52,062 bases of DNA, from NCBI GenBank assembly GCA_002402725.1, contig DHGL01000013.1, positions 1-52,062 of the forward strand, in the 5' to 3' direction. Source of the stretch: Anaerolineaceae bacterium UBA4799 (GTDB taxonomy: Bacteria > Chloroflexota > Anaerolineae > Anaerolineales > Anaerolineaceae). The notes below the pieces were generated by a model. It had not been told where the DNA came from and did not search any database. It saw only the letters and a list, made by a program, of their open reading frames with translations. Both the position numbers and the translations under genes were made by a program. This document shows, piece after piece, positions 43,097 to 51,559 of the stretch (position 1 is its first letter; each line of letters begins with the position of its first letter).

Positions 43097-43124
43097 AAAA
43101 ACCGGGTCGCTGATTGCGACCCGG
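43097..43124 (-). terminator. Terminator of hpf
   Basis: A perfect 9-bp stem CCGGGTCGC/GCGACCCGG (43102-43110, 43116-43124) with a 5-nt loop, followed on the minus strand by TTTTT (43097-43101). The rest of the 42919-43142 gap shows nothing else. Confidence 0.85.
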
Positions 43125-43142
43125 CAGGAGGGATCAATTTAT

Positions 43143-43703
43143 TCAGCCAATCTTTGGTTCGATTAACCCGTAATCGCCATCCCGGCGCTGATACAGCACA
43201 TTGATCGAGTTGGTATTGACGTTGTAGAAAATGAAGAAATCCTCATGGTCGAGGAGTGCCATCTGTTCGATAGCTTCATTTTCGTCCATCGGCACAAGCG
43301 TGAAGGTTTTTCTGCGCACAATCGCTGTTTTTTGCTCCGGCTCATTTTCTGCTGGGACAGGGGTCACTTCAGAGGCGGGGATACCATCACCACGCCCACG
43401 GGTGCGTTTGCCCTTAAAGCGCTCTATCTGGCGTTGCATTTTATCAACCGCCTTGTCGATTGCAGCTAATAGGTCTACGTCGCGTTCTTCTGTGCGTAGT
43501 ACGAACCCTTTTCCGGCAATGGTTATTTGCGCAATCTCCCGGTCAGAACGGTTCCTGGCGTTCTTTGCATAAGAGAGATCAAATTTCACTGATTCAATGT
43601 CGGGCAACAACCTTTCCAGCCGTGGGGTTTTTTTATCAACATAATCTCTGATGCGGTCCGTCAATTCCATGTTTTTTACGGTGATCATAATTTTATCGTC
43701 CAT
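43143..43703 (-). CDS. hpf: Ribosome hibernation promoting factor, long form
   Basis: 186 aa from ATG 43703, behind SD GGAGG; the TTG at 43715 overlaps the SD. The N-terminal half is the ribosome-binding domain ('MITVKNMELTDRIRDYVDKK', 'AAIDKAVDKMQRQIERFKGK'). A linker (about 105-130) leads to the C-terminal dimerisation domain ('IVRRKTFTLVPMDENEAIEQ', 'FFIFYNVNTNSINVLYQRRD'). The long form joins two 70S ribosomes into inactive 100S dimers in stationary phase. It lies downstream of comF. Confidence 0.95.
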   Translation of the reverse strand: MDDKIMITVKNMELTDRIRDYVDKKTPRLERLLPDIESVKFDLSYAKNARNRSDREIAQITIAGKGFVLRTEERDVDLLAAIDKAVDKMQRQIERFKGKRTRGRGDGIPASEVTPVPAENEPEQKTAIVRRKTFTLVPMDENEAIEQMALLDHEDFFIFYNVNTNSINVLYQRRDGDYGLIEPKIG

Positions 43704-43756
43704 CTTTACCTCCAAATGAATTTAGATTTGATCATCTGCTTGCTCCAATTTTTTCT

Positions 43757-44473
43757 TTATTCTCTTCTCAAGGTCTTCGCAATTGAAATTGCATATACCT
43801 TAGACGCGCCGGCTTCCTTAAGTGCCTTCGCGCAGTGATTGATCGTTGATCCGGTGGTGATGATATCATCAACAAGCAATACTTTCCTCCCTTTAAGTGT
43901 AGCAGCATTTGCAGAAAATGCGTCATTCAGAAACAAATCACGCTCAATTTTTGAGTGATTTACCTGTGTCCCTGTATCCTTGATCCTAATTAGTGTTTTT
44001 GATGAATGAGGCAGTTGAAAATGAAGGGCGATGGGACTAGAGATAAGCTCAGACTGGTTGTATCCCCGCTCCTTTCTTCGGTCTTGAGAAATGGGAACGG
44101 GAAGGACAAGATCAAAAATCCAACCCCGGTTTCTAATCAGGGTGATGAGGAATGTTGAAAAGAATTCACCAAGTCCCATATCCTGCTTGTATTTAAGCGC
44201 ATGAATGGCTTCCCGCAGCTCACCCCCATATATAGCCCAGGAAGCCGCGCCTTCAAAAAATACAGTAGCGCTACTGCATTGTGGACATACTGAAGAACAA
44301 TCTGAGGTTTTGTTACCACAGAAGGCACATAATGAACCCGTAATAACATTGACTTGGGAGAGACAATCTGAACAGAAGCGTTGCCCACCACGACCGCAAC
44401 CCGCACAAACCGGTGGGTAGAGCCAATCAGCGGCAACCCAGAGGAGACGGTGCAGGTCATAAGCAAGATTCAC
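43757..44473 (-). CDS. comF: ComF family protein (phosphoribosyltransferase-like)
   Basis: 238 aa, probably from GTG 44473; the ribosome site is weak. The N-terminal zinc-binding region has three CxxC pairs ('CAGCG', 'CSDC', 'CAFCG') plus 'CPQC'. The C-terminal PRTase fold has 'VLPVPISQDRRKERGYNQSE' and the PRPP loop 'VLLVDDIITTGST'. ComF helps DNA pass into the cytoplasm during natural transformation. It is only 24 nt downstream of tadC and probably transcribed with the pilus genes. Confidence 0.9.
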   Translation of the reverse strand: MNLAYDLHRLLWVAADWLYPPVCAGCGRGGQRFCSDCLSQVNVITGSLCAFCGNKTSDCSSVCPQCSSATVFFEGAASWAIYGGELREAIHALKYKQDMGLGEFFSTFLITLIRNRGWIFDLVLPVPISQDRRKERGYNQSELISSPIALHFQLPHSSKTLIRIKDTGTQVNHSKIERDLFLNDAFSANAATLKGRKVLLVDDIITTGSTINHCAKALKEAGASKVYAISIAKTLRRE

Positions 44474-44497
44474 ATGGATATTTTACTGAAGAATCGT

Positions 44498-45442
44498 TCA
44501 GCCGCCAAATATTCCCGACTCAATAATCTGCATCACTGCCGGGGCTAGAAGGATGATCAAGAGGGAGGGGAACATGATAAAAGCCATTGGTACGAGCATT
44601 TTGATAGGGGCTTTATGGGCCTCCTCTTCGGCAAGTTGGCGCCGCCTGACGCGCATTTGATCCGCCTGTACTCGCAGCACCTTAGCCATGCTGACGCCGA
44701 GCTGCTCACTCTGGATGATGGCTGCCACAAAACTGGTTAACTCGCTGATGCCGATGTTCTCTTGCATGTCGTGCAGGGCTTCACGGCGTAATTTACCCAG
44801 TTGAATCTCCTGGATAACGCGAGCGAAAGCCAACGAAAGTGGAGAAGTCCATTTTTCAGCCACCCTGGCCATGGCTGCGTCAAAACCAAGCCCGGCTTCA
44901 ACGCAAATCGTTAAAAGATCGAGCGCATCCGGCATGTCTTTGCGTACTTGTTTTTGGCGCCTGGTAATTGAACTTGACAGTTGGAAGTGTGGCATGTAAA
45001 AACCAATTAGCGTCAAAACCAGGGTAAAAAGGAATATCCTGCCAGAGGGTATATTACTTCCCAGCAATTTCAAAAGCGTGAAGGTAAGTCCGCCAATTAG
45101 AATTCCGAAGATGAATTGCAGGGTGAGGAATATTGTCGCGTCCATTCTGGAAGACCGCCCCGCCAATTCAAGCCTTCGATTAATTCGGCTCAGCCAGTTT
45201 TGTGGCGTAAAGCGCAGGGTAATTTCACCAAGTTTCCGCGCCAGCGGGTATATAACACGTTCTGTAAATGGTAGAGATAATTCCAATTTTTCAAGGTCAA
45301 CCTGGTTACCGCTTTTGCTGAATTCCTCAAGGCGGTCAAACAATCGCATATCATTTTCAGAATATGGATTGCGGATGCCAATAACTACCAGCACAACCGC
45401 GATGGCTGAAATGACACCCAGAAAAGCCAGTATCACCCACAT
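44498..45442 (-). CDS. tadC: Tad pilus membrane protein TadC (type II secretion F family)
   Basis: 314 aa; SD GAGGA 7 nt before ATG 45442. An N-terminal membrane segment ('WVILAFLGVISAIAVVLVVI'), a pair of middle segments (about 95-150), the T2SF domain ('LDLLTICVEAGLGFDAAMAR', 'SFVAAIIQSEQLGVSMAKVL'), and a C-terminal segment ('FIMFPSLLIILLAPAVMQII'). It forms the inner-membrane platform with TadB. Confidence 0.92.
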   Translation of the reverse strand: MWVILAFLGVISAIAVVLVVIGIRNPYSENDMRLFDRLEEFSKSGNQVDLEKLELSLPFTERVIYPLARKLGEITLRFTPQNWLSRINRRLELAGRSSRMDATIFLTLQFIFGILIGGLTFTLLKLLGSNIPSGRIFLFTLVLTLIGFYMPHFQLSSSITRRQKQVRKDMPDALDLLTICVEAGLGFDAAMARVAEKWTSPLSLAFARVIQEIQLGKLRREALHDMQENIGISELTSFVAAIIQSEQLGVSMAKVLRVQADQMRVRRRQLAEEEAHKAPIKMLVPMAFIMFPSLLIILLAPAVMQIIESGIFGG

Positions 45443-45454
45443 ATCAGATTCCTC

Positions 45455-46429
45455 TTAGACCTCGATTTTTGAAAAACGATTCATGACAATATAACCGATA
45501 ATGGACAGGAGCACTGCTGCGACAATCGCGATATAACCACAAGGGAAGGGGGTATTAGCTTCCGGGTCAATGAGTATCAAAAGATATTCACGGTTGATCA
45601 CCAGGATGGCCACAAAAACAAAAGCGGGAAGAAGCGCTAAAAATTGCGCGGAAAATTTCATTTGCGCGGTTAATACGCGAATTTCGCCTTTGATGCGCAC
45701 TCGTTCACGGATGGTATGAGAGATGGTATCCAGGATTTCTGCCAGGTTACCGCCGACCTCTCTCTGTACTTTGATGGCTGTTATTACCAGGTCAAGGTCT
45801 TCGCTGGGTATCCTTCTCAAAAGGTTATCCAGCGCTTTTTCAGTCGAGACACCGAGTGAAACTTCCTGAACGACACGGCGAAACTCTTCACTTATCGGTG
45901 TGGGCATTTCCCTGGCAACCGCTTCCATAGCTTGAAGTGTGGAATAACCGGCCCTAAGACCGTTAACCATCAGGCTGAGCATATCACTCAGCTGATTGTT
46001 GAACTTGATCAATCTGCGGTTTTTTTGAGACCGAAGATAAATTCCGGGCAGGAGGAATCCCAAAAATGCCCCGCCAACCGCCAGCAGGATTGATTTTGAC
46101 CCTAAAAAATAGCCCAACACTGCAACTACCAGCACCGAAGCAATGATTACCAGCAAGTATTCGCCAGGCTTCAACTTGATATCCGCCTGTACGAGGTCCT
46201 TGGAAATCTTCTCAGACCAGGAGGTTTTGGCTACTTTTTTTGTCAGCCATTCAGAAATTATGGATTCCCTGGTGGAGACCTTTTCATCAATGGGGACACC
46301 ACGCTCAGCAAAAGCCTCCAGCCTGGCTTCTTCAGCAGAGCGTTGACCGGATATGGTGAGAAATACTCCTAGCCCGATAACTACTGCTACCAGTCCACCG
46401 CCTATCCACAAAAAGATCGCAGGATTCAT
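45455..46429 (-). CDS. tadB: Tad pilus membrane protein TadB (type II secretion F family)
   Basis: 324 aa; AAGG 6 nt before ATG 46429, 3 nt after the cpaF stop. An N-terminal membrane segment, two middle segments ('YLLVIIASVLVVAVLGYFLG', 'ILLAVGGAFLGFLLPGIYLR'), the T2SF domain ('LSDMLSLMVNGLRAGYSTLQ', 'AIKVQREVGGNLAEILDTIS'), and two C-terminal segments. Partner of TadC in the pilus assembly platform driven by CpaF. Confidence 0.92.
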   Translation of the reverse strand: MNPAIFLWIGGGLVAVVIGLGVFLTISGQRSAEEARLEAFAERGVPIDEKVSTRESIISEWLTKKVAKTSWSEKISKDLVQADIKLKPGEYLLVIIASVLVVAVLGYFLGSKSILLAVGGAFLGFLLPGIYLRSQKNRRLIKFNNQLSDMLSLMVNGLRAGYSTLQAMEAVAREMPTPISEEFRRVVQEVSLGVSTEKALDNLLRRIPSEDLDLVITAIKVQREVGGNLAEILDTISHTIRERVRIKGEIRVLTAQMKFSAQFLALLPAFVFVAILVINREYLLILIDPEANTPFPCGYIAIVAAVLLSIIGYIVMNRFSKIEV

Positions 46430-46432
46430 GCT

Positions 46433-47827
46433 TTACCTTCTCACACCGATTCCAAAAACGGATGGCGGCAAGTGAATACCGGAGGCTTCAATTTTTTCGA
46501 TGAACTTGGGACGAAGACCGGTGGGGCGCAACTTACCGATCACACGGTTATTTTCATACCCAAGTTGTTCAAACACGAAAATATCCGTCATGGTGATGAC
46601 TTCTCCTTCCATGCCGGAGACTTCGGTGATATTGACCACTTTTCGGGACCCATCTCGTAATCGCTCTTGATGAACTACCAGGTCAATGGCAGAACTCACC
46701 TGTTCCCGGATCGCGCGCACAGGTAAATCCATACCTGCCATCATGGTCATGGTTTCGATTCTCGAAAGGCTATCGCGCGGGGTGTTGGAGTGGCACGTGG
46801 TCATTGAACCATCATGGCCGGTATTCATGGCTTGCAGCATATCCAGCGCGGCTTCATCGCGGATCTCGCCAACGATAATGCGGTCAGGGCGCATGCGCAG
46901 GGCGTTGATCACCAGATTGCGGATGGTGATTTCACCTTTGTTTTCAATATTGGGTGGCCTGGATTCCAGGGTGACCACATGTTCCTGACGCAACTGGAGC
47001 TCAGCTGCGTTCTCGATCGTGATGATGCGTTCATCAGAGGGAATGAAAGCGGAAAGGACGTTCAACAGTGTTGTTTTACCAGAACCCGTACCCCCTGAAA
47101 TGACGATATTGATGCGTGATTTGACACAGGCATCCAAAAATTGAATGGCTTCAGGGGTGATGGATCCCAATTGAACGAGCTGATCCACTGAAAATGGAAT
47201 ACGGGCAAACTTACGAATTGTCAACACAGGGCCTACCAGCGAAATAGGCGGGATGATGGCGTTTACACGGGAGCCATCAGGAAGTCGCGCGTCTACATAA
47301 GGGCTGGATTCATCAATGCGCCTGCCTAGCGGCGATACGATCCTTTCAATGATGCGCATGACATGTTCATCATTTTCAAAAGTGAGGGGTAGCTTGCTGA
47401 TCTTTCCGCGTCGCTCAATGTAGATGTTGCGTGCACCGTTGACCATGATTTCGGTGATGGAATCATCATCCAGCAAGGATTGTAACGGTCCCAGACCGAG
47501 GATTTCTGCTGCGATTTGTTCGAACAAGCGGCTTTTTTCAGTACGTGAGAGGACGAAATTTTCCTCGGCTAAGATCTGTTCAAACAATTCCTGTATGGTC
47601 CGTCGAACTTCGTTGACTCTGGATACATCAACGCTGGGATCCAATTCAGATAACAGTTTATTTTGTACCCGGGTTTTCAGGTCCTGGTAAGTATCCTGGC
47701 TGGTTTGCGCCGTGGAGGATAAAACACGCCTCGTCTGTAAAGGAGGGGTCGAAGAAGAATCTACAGTGCCATTTTGAACAGGTACTGGTTGATTGTCAGT
47801 GGATTGGATGCGCCGTAATATTGACAT
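46433..47827 (-). CDS. cpaF: Tad pilus assembly ATPase CpaF/TadA
   Basis: 464 aa; SD GGAG 8 nt before ATG 47827. Secretion-ATPase (VirB11/TadA) features: '[20 protein letters not shown]', '[18 protein letters not shown]', Walker A '[19 protein letters not shown]' near 244-252, an Asp box, Walker B-like '[20 protein letters not shown]', and the His box '[13 protein letters not shown]'. It powers pilin extrusion, and in Caulobacter CpaF drives both extension and retraction. Confidence 0.96.
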   Translation of the reverse strand: MSILRRIQSTDNQPVPVQNGTVDSSSTPPLQTRRVLSSTAQTSQDTYQDLKTRVQNKLLSELDPSVDVSRVNEVRRTIQELFEQILAEENFVLSRTEKSRLFEQIAAEILGLGPLQSLLDDDSITEIMVNGARNIYIERRGKISKLPLTFENDEHVMRIIERIVSPLGRRIDESSPYVDARLPDGSRVNAIIPPISLVGPVLTIRKFARIPFSVDQLVQLGSITPEAIQFLDACVKSRINIVISGGTGSGKTTLLNVLSAFIPSDERIITIENAAELQLRQEHVVTLESRPPNIENKGEITIRNLVINALRMRPDRIIVGEIRDEAALDMLQAMNTGHDGSMTTCHSNTPRDSLSRIETMTMMAGMDLPVRAIREQVSSAIDLVVHQERLRDGSRKVVNITEVSGMEGEVITMTDIFVFEQLGYENNRVIGKLRPTGLRPKFIEKIEASGIHLPPSVFGIGVRR

Positions 47828-47844
47828 TAATAATGCTCCTCAAA

Positions 47845-49077
47845 TCAGGAAGCGTTTTTTTCATTGGTATGATTCACGCATTCTTTTACCTGGTCAGCTA
47901 ACGCGTGCATTGCCTTTGCAGCAAGAAGGTTTTTGTTTTCGAGGATGAAAGGAACTCCACGATTCACCGCGTTGCTAATAATGCGGTCTTCAAAGGGAAT
48001 AGTTACTTTCACTGGTTGTTTCAGAGTGTCGCCGACCCTTTCAGGTGTAATTGAAACGCGGCGGTCATATCGATTCATCACAAAGAGAATTCTCTCACGT
48101 TCAATCCCCGAAGCATCAGCCAGGGAGAGGAATTGGTGAGAGTTTTTAATCGATGGAATATCCTGAGTGGTCACGAGGATGATCAAATCAGCGATATCCA
48201 GGCAAGTCTGAACCAGTTCAGTAAGGTAAGTGGAGGAATCGACAATGATGTAAGTGTATAACTGGCGCATATAGGTCAGGATCCGGGAGATGGATTCCCC
48301 TTTGCCGCCATCTGCAAATTCAGGTTGCTTGGGAGCGGTCATGATGTGGATGCCGGTTTTCTGGTTAACTGCCATTACATCTTCAATAATCTCAGGGTCC
48401 AGTTCATCCGAATGCTCCAGCAGTTCCAGGAAAGTATTACGCGTGTGTTCATTGAAGAAAACAGCCACGTCACCAAAAAGCAAGTTCGTATCCACCAGCG
48501 CAACTGTATTCTCATCTGTTTTCAGAATGGTGGCAAGATTCGTGGCGATGGTTGTGGTGCCAACGCCACCTTTGGGGCTGTAAACGACAATGATTTTCCC
48601 TGACGGAGGATTCGGTAAAACCATGCCGAGAGGCATGGTAGCAGGTGTGCCATTGGTTTGATAAGGCGCGATCACGAACTTGGATTTTTCCTCGATGGCG
48701 AAATCCCCCGCGCGCCTGACAGCCGTCGTCAAATCATCGATCAAAGGCGGTTTTGAAAGGAAATCCCGCGCACCCGCCAGCATGGCGCGGCGCATGTAAT
48801 TCGGGTCATTCTGGACGGAGAGGATAATCACCTGGATAAAAGGCACTTTCTTACGAATGGTCTCGGTAGCGGTGATGCCGTCCATATCCGGCATATTGAT
48901 ATCCATAACCATGACATCAGGCTTCAACTGTTGTGCTAACTCAATGGCTTGCACTCCAGAACGGGCGCTGCCGATCACCTCGATGAACGGCTCAAATTGC
49001 AGCATGCGCAGAATCATCTCGCGAGATTCATTAATGTCATCCACCACAACTACGGTAATCTTCTCCTGCTCGGTCAT
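47845..49077 (-). CDS. cpaE: CpaE/TadZ: response-regulator receiver plus MinD/ParA-like ATPase
   Basis: 410 aa; ATG 49077. Residues 1-125 are a receiver domain with all key residues: acidic pair Asp13/Asp14, phospho-acceptor Asp59 in 'VMVMDINMPDMDG', Ser87, Lys109 in 'FLSKPP'. Residues about 158-400 are a MinD/ParA ATPase with deviant Walker A 'SPKGGVGTTTIATNLA' and 'VALVDTNLLFGDVAVFFNEH'. TadZ/CpaE proteins place the pilus at a site in the cell. Many have a degenerate receiver; this one looks able to be phosphorylated. No kinase is adjacent. Confidence 0.92.
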   Translation of the reverse strand: MTEQEKITVVVVDDINESREMILRMLQFEPFIEVIGSARSGVQAIELAQQLKPDVMVMDINMPDMDGITATETIRKKVPFIQVIILSVQNDPNYMRRAMLAGARDFLSKPPLIDDLTTAVRRAGDFAIEEKSKFVIAPYQTNGTPATMPLGMVLPNPPSGKIIVVYSPKGGVGTTTIATNLATILKTDENTVALVDTNLLFGDVAVFFNEHTRNTFLELLEHSDELDPEIIEDVMAVNQKTGIHIMTAPKQPEFADGGKGESISRILTYMRQLYTYIIVDSSTYLTELVQTCLDIADLIILVTTQDIPSIKNSHQFLSLADASGIERERILFVMNRYDRRVSITPERVGDTLKQPVKVTIPFEDRIISNAVNRGVPFILENKNLLAAKAMHALADQVKECVNHTNEKNAS

Positions 49078-49116
49078 GCACTCTCCAGGGTCAAGTTGAT
49101 TTTATACAGGTGGCTG

Positions 49117-50226
49117 TTAAGGCTGGTTCAGGATGTAATCATCGAAAGTCGGGTAAAGGAGTGTATCCACGCGCGGTTCAACACCATAAGGCAATTTGAC
49201 AGGCGCGGGGATATTCTTCTGGTCCATGATGTACTGCAACGTGACCGGGTCGGTTGAGAACTGCGCGCTATCGCCGGCGCTCTTCAGCGCGAGAGAAAGT
49301 TTGGCTCCGGCGAGCGAGAGGTAATTGAGGATGAGCGTATCTTGAGGAGAGACGACAATAGTAATTGAACCGGGGTAAGCAGGACCGGTTGGTGCCGGGG
49401 CTTCTTCAGTCACTACAGCCTCGGTCGGTTCCGCAGCCGGGGCTGCAAGCGAATCTTCGAGCGCGAACATCCCCACGTTCAATACCATGGCATCCTGGAT
49501 AACCGTCTGGCAGACCAACCTGGGACGCTGGATTTCCGATGGGACAACGTAAATGGGTTGGTTCACCGTACTGTCCAGTTCAAAACGGCCGCGTGAGATG
49601 GCTTCTCCATCAACATACGCGCCACCGGAGAGTAGGCTCATCGAGAGGGCTCCGGTTGGCTCAGTAACCGTGGACTGGGCTCCAAAAGTGATGACTGTGT
49701 CGTTAGGAAGTCGGGTTTGATAACTGGTGTCTACGTCAGTAATCAGCAAACAGCCGACGACCAGCACATGGTCACCCTGGCGCGGGGCGTACGCCACTGC
49801 GGTTTCAGGGCTGACCGCCAGGGAATAAGCGGTCATACCGGCGGGGATATCAAAGGCGGCCAGGGAGCCGCTGCCTTCGTGAATGACCATGCTTGAGGTG
49901 AGGGGCACAGCGGGATCAATGTTGTACTTGGCCTTAGTGCCGATGGCGTCATCTATCGAGGTAAAGAAGGTTCCCTGTACCAGCTGATTTTTAGGATAAG
50001 CCAATGTCGTCAAAACATCAGCGCTGATAATCTGACCGCGCGGGATGAATTGGGACGCTACCACGATATCCACCATTTCAAATGCGGGAGTGGGTGTTCC
50101 AGCTACTTCACCCCTGGTGGTGCTGCGCCCTCTTGAAAGCAGGAGGTACGCCAATATCGAAGCGGCGATGAGTATCAGTAAAACATAAATGATGATCCTT
50201 CCCGAACGTTTTTTCATGGCAGCCAT
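49117..50226 (-). CDS. cpaB: Tad pilus assembly protein CpaB/RcpC
   Basis: 369 aa; SD GGAGG 5 nt before ATG 50226. One N-terminal membrane segment ('IIIYVLLILIAASILAYLLL'), a SAF domain ('VVASQFIPRGQIISADVLTT' and 'TSSMVIH'), and a RcpC-type domain ('PAGMTAYSLAVSPETAVAYA', 'GDHVLVVGCLL'). An Ala/Pro/Glu-rich linker ('APAAEPTEAVVTEEAPAPTG') precedes a second conserved part ('ITIVVSPQDTLILNYLSLAG'). In diderms CpaB works with the secretin; no secretin is present here. Confidence 0.9.
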   Translation of the reverse strand: MAAMKKRSGRIIIYVLLILIAASILAYLLLSRGRSTTRGEVAGTPTPAFEMVDIVVASQFIPRGQIISADVLTTLAYPKNQLVQGTFFTSIDDAIGTKAKYNIDPAVPLTSSMVIHEGSGSLAAFDIPAGMTAYSLAVSPETAVAYAPRQGDHVLVVGCLLITDVDTSYQTRLPNDTVITFGAQSTVTEPTGALSMSLLSGGAYVDGEAISRGRFELDSTVNQPIYVVPSEIQRPRLVCQTVIQDAMVLNVGMFALEDSLAAPAAEPTEAVVTEEAPAPTGPAYPGSITIVVSPQDTLILNYLSLAGAKLSLALKSAGDSAQFSTDPVTLQYIMDQKNIPAPVKLPYGVEPRVDTLLYPTFDDYILNQP

Positions 50227-50337
50227 CGAGCCCTCCTGAAATTAATTATTGAACAGGGAAACCAGCTTTAATTATACGGCAAATAGAAAATTTGTTTAAT
50301 TACTATAATTATAAATCGATTGCGATGCACTTAACAA

Positions 50338-50372
50338 ATAAGAAAGGCTATAAGAGTCATAGCCTTTCTTAT
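50338..50372. terminator. Hairpin downstream of the flp genes
   Basis: A perfect 14-bp inverted repeat (50338-50351 and 50359-50372, ATAAGAAAGGCTAT arm) with a 7-nt loop and a T-rich exit on the minus strand. It separates the two pilin genes from cpaB and may lower downstream expression relative to the pilins. The region 50227-50337 upstream of cpaB shows no other element. Confidence 0.75.
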
Positions 50373-50393
50373 CTGAAATCTTGAGAATGTGAA

Positions 50394-50552
50394 CTAGGTA
50401 ACCGGCTCTAGTTCGTTCGTGATTCGATTGAAAACGTTGCCAATCTGTGGTCCGAGCAGGGTGAGGGCAGCGATCACAACGATGGCAATTAAAACGATGA
50501 TCAATGCGTACTCAACTAAACCTTGGCCTTTCTCTTTCGCTGCGAATAACAT
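50394..50552 (-). CDS. Flp/Fap pilin 1
   Basis: 52 aa from ATG 50552, with SD AAGGAGG 9 nt upstream; the longer frame to 50609 has no family sequence. Leader 'MLFAAKEKG' then the class IVb prepilin motif 'GQGLVEYALI' (cleavage expected after the Gly at position 9) and the hydrophobic helix 'IIVLIAIVVIAALTLLG', ending 'NVFNRITNELEPVT'. It is the main subunit of the Tad/Flp pilus. No prepilin peptidase (TadV/CpaA) is in the window. Confidence 0.93.
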   Translation of the reverse strand: MLFAAKEKGQGLVEYALIIVLIAIVVIAALTLLGPQIGNVFNRITNELEPVT

Positions 50553-50611
50553 AGGATATATCCTCCTTTCTTTAGATATTTGGATTCGACTTAATATACT
50601 ATATATCAAAA

Positions 50612-50663
50612 AAACCTGGCTTTACATTACAAAAAGTTAACAGGAAATGAGATTACCAGGTTT
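50612..50663 (-). terminator. Long-loop hairpin between the two flp genes
   Basis: AAACCTGG (minus-strand 50663-50656) pairs with CCAGGTTT (50619-50612) across a 36-nt loop, then runs into TTTTTTT. It looks like a terminator or attenuator just after the second pilin's stop. Confidence 0.5.
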
Positions 50664-50667
50664 CCTT

Positions 50668-50823
50668 TCAGGCTTCCGGAATCTGATTGGTAATAAAGTT
50701 GAACGTATTACCGAGAGTTGTGCCGAATAGCGTGACTGCCAAAATGACCACCAGTGCGATAAGTACAATGATCAAGGCATACTCAAGCAGACCCTGCCCT
50801 TTTTCTGAATTTGTAGATAACAT
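50668..50823 (-). CDS. Flp/Fap pilin 2 (51 aa)
   Basis: 51 aa from ATG 50823, with SD AAGGA 6 nt upstream, stop at 50668-50670. It reads 'MLSTNSEKGQGLLEYALIIV' and continues 'LIALVVILAVTLFGTTLGNT' to 'FNFITNQIPEA'. The prepilin site 'KGQGLLEYAL' matches that of pilin 1, and the proteins share the 'EKGQGLxEYALIIVLIA' core but differ in the C-terminal half. It is the promoter-proximal gene of the Tad locus. A paralogue of pilin 1 by duplication. Confidence 0.9.
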   Translation of the reverse strand: MLSTNSEKGQGLLEYALIIVLIALVVILAVTLFGTTLGNTFNFITNQIPEA

Positions 50824-50855
50824 GATAAATCCTTTTTAATAATAATGATGAATTC

Positions 50856-50861
50856 AGTATA
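50856..50861 (-). promoter_or_regulatory. -10 element of the flp/tad transcript
   Basis: Minus-strand TATACT, 32 nt before the pilin 2 ATG; the hexamer 17 bp upstream (TGAAGA) is a poor -35. Confidence 0.4.
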
Positions 50862-50902
50862 GCAAAATTTTCTGATTTCTTCATGATAAATCTGCAAACC
50901 TT

Positions 50903-50933
50903 TTGCTCCCTTTCACCAATATTTCCGTATAAT
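50903..50933 (+). promoter_or_regulatory. Possible promoter of the 50994 gene
   Basis: TTGCTC (50903-50908), 19-bp spacer, TATAAT (50928-50933). The long spacing makes the -35 doubtful; the -10 is good. Confidence 0.45.
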
Positions 50934-50993
50934 ATATGGTAAGCCTGACTATCAGTGGGTTAAAAATTCGTCATCGAAAAATGGAGGAAAATG

Positions 50994-51512
50994 ATGAGTG
51001 ATCTTTTAGAAAGAGTTGTTGGTCAACGGGACGCCTTGAAAAAACTAATCGCAAAGTTACCTGGATTCAAGGGGTATTACGAAAGGGCAGACAGGCGCTC
51101 TGCCGACAAGTTGCTGCGCGAGACCATCTCGGATAAGTTTCAGGTGCAATGGGGAAGACTCTCGAGTATCCAACGCGATCTGATCACGGGCGGGCACCTG
51201 GATGTGCTTGATGAGGTTGAAGTAGGCGCCATCAGGCTGCGCCAATTCATCGACCGGGTCAAGACCGCCGCTTATGGTTATTCCGGTTTATTTGACGCCG
51301 TCAAGGTCAACGAAGCTGAACTGGAGAAGATCTATCAGTATGACCTGACGCTTATGGAACTGGCGGATGAAATCGCCAGCGCCATCGATAATCTCGAAGC
51401 ATCGATTGGCAGCGATGGTTTCCCGGCAGCAATCCGCAATGTGAATCAAAAAGCGCAGGATTGCCTGGACGCGTTCAACCAGCACTCGGAGTTGTTCAAA
51501 TTTGGCGGGTAA
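50994..51512 (+). CDS. Helical protein of unknown function, partner of SPFH gene
   Basis: 172 aa from ATG 50994; ATG 50991 is also possible, both behind SD GGAGG. No signal or membrane segment. The sequence is charged and helix-rich ('LLERVVGQRDALKKLIAKLP', 'GYYERADRRSADKLLRETI', 'RLRQFIDRVKTAAYGYSGLF', 'YQYDLTLMELADEIASAIDN') and predicted to form a helical bundle or coiled coil. I do not recognise a named family. It is followed 47 nt later by an SPFH-domain gene on the same strand, so a role at that membrane scaffold is a reasonable guess. Confidence 0.75.
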   Translation: MSDLLERVVGQRDALKKLIAKLPGFKGYYERADRRSADKLLRETISDKFQVQWGRLSSIQRDLITGGHLDVLDEVEVGAIRLRQFIDRVKTAAYGYSGLFDAVKVNEAELEKIYQYDLTLMELADEIASAIDNLEASIGSDGFPAAIRNVNQKAQDCLDAFNQHSELFKFGG

Positions 51513-51559
51513 TTCACCACCCGGCACAATCCAACCATTTACGATAAGGGAGTAATCAC

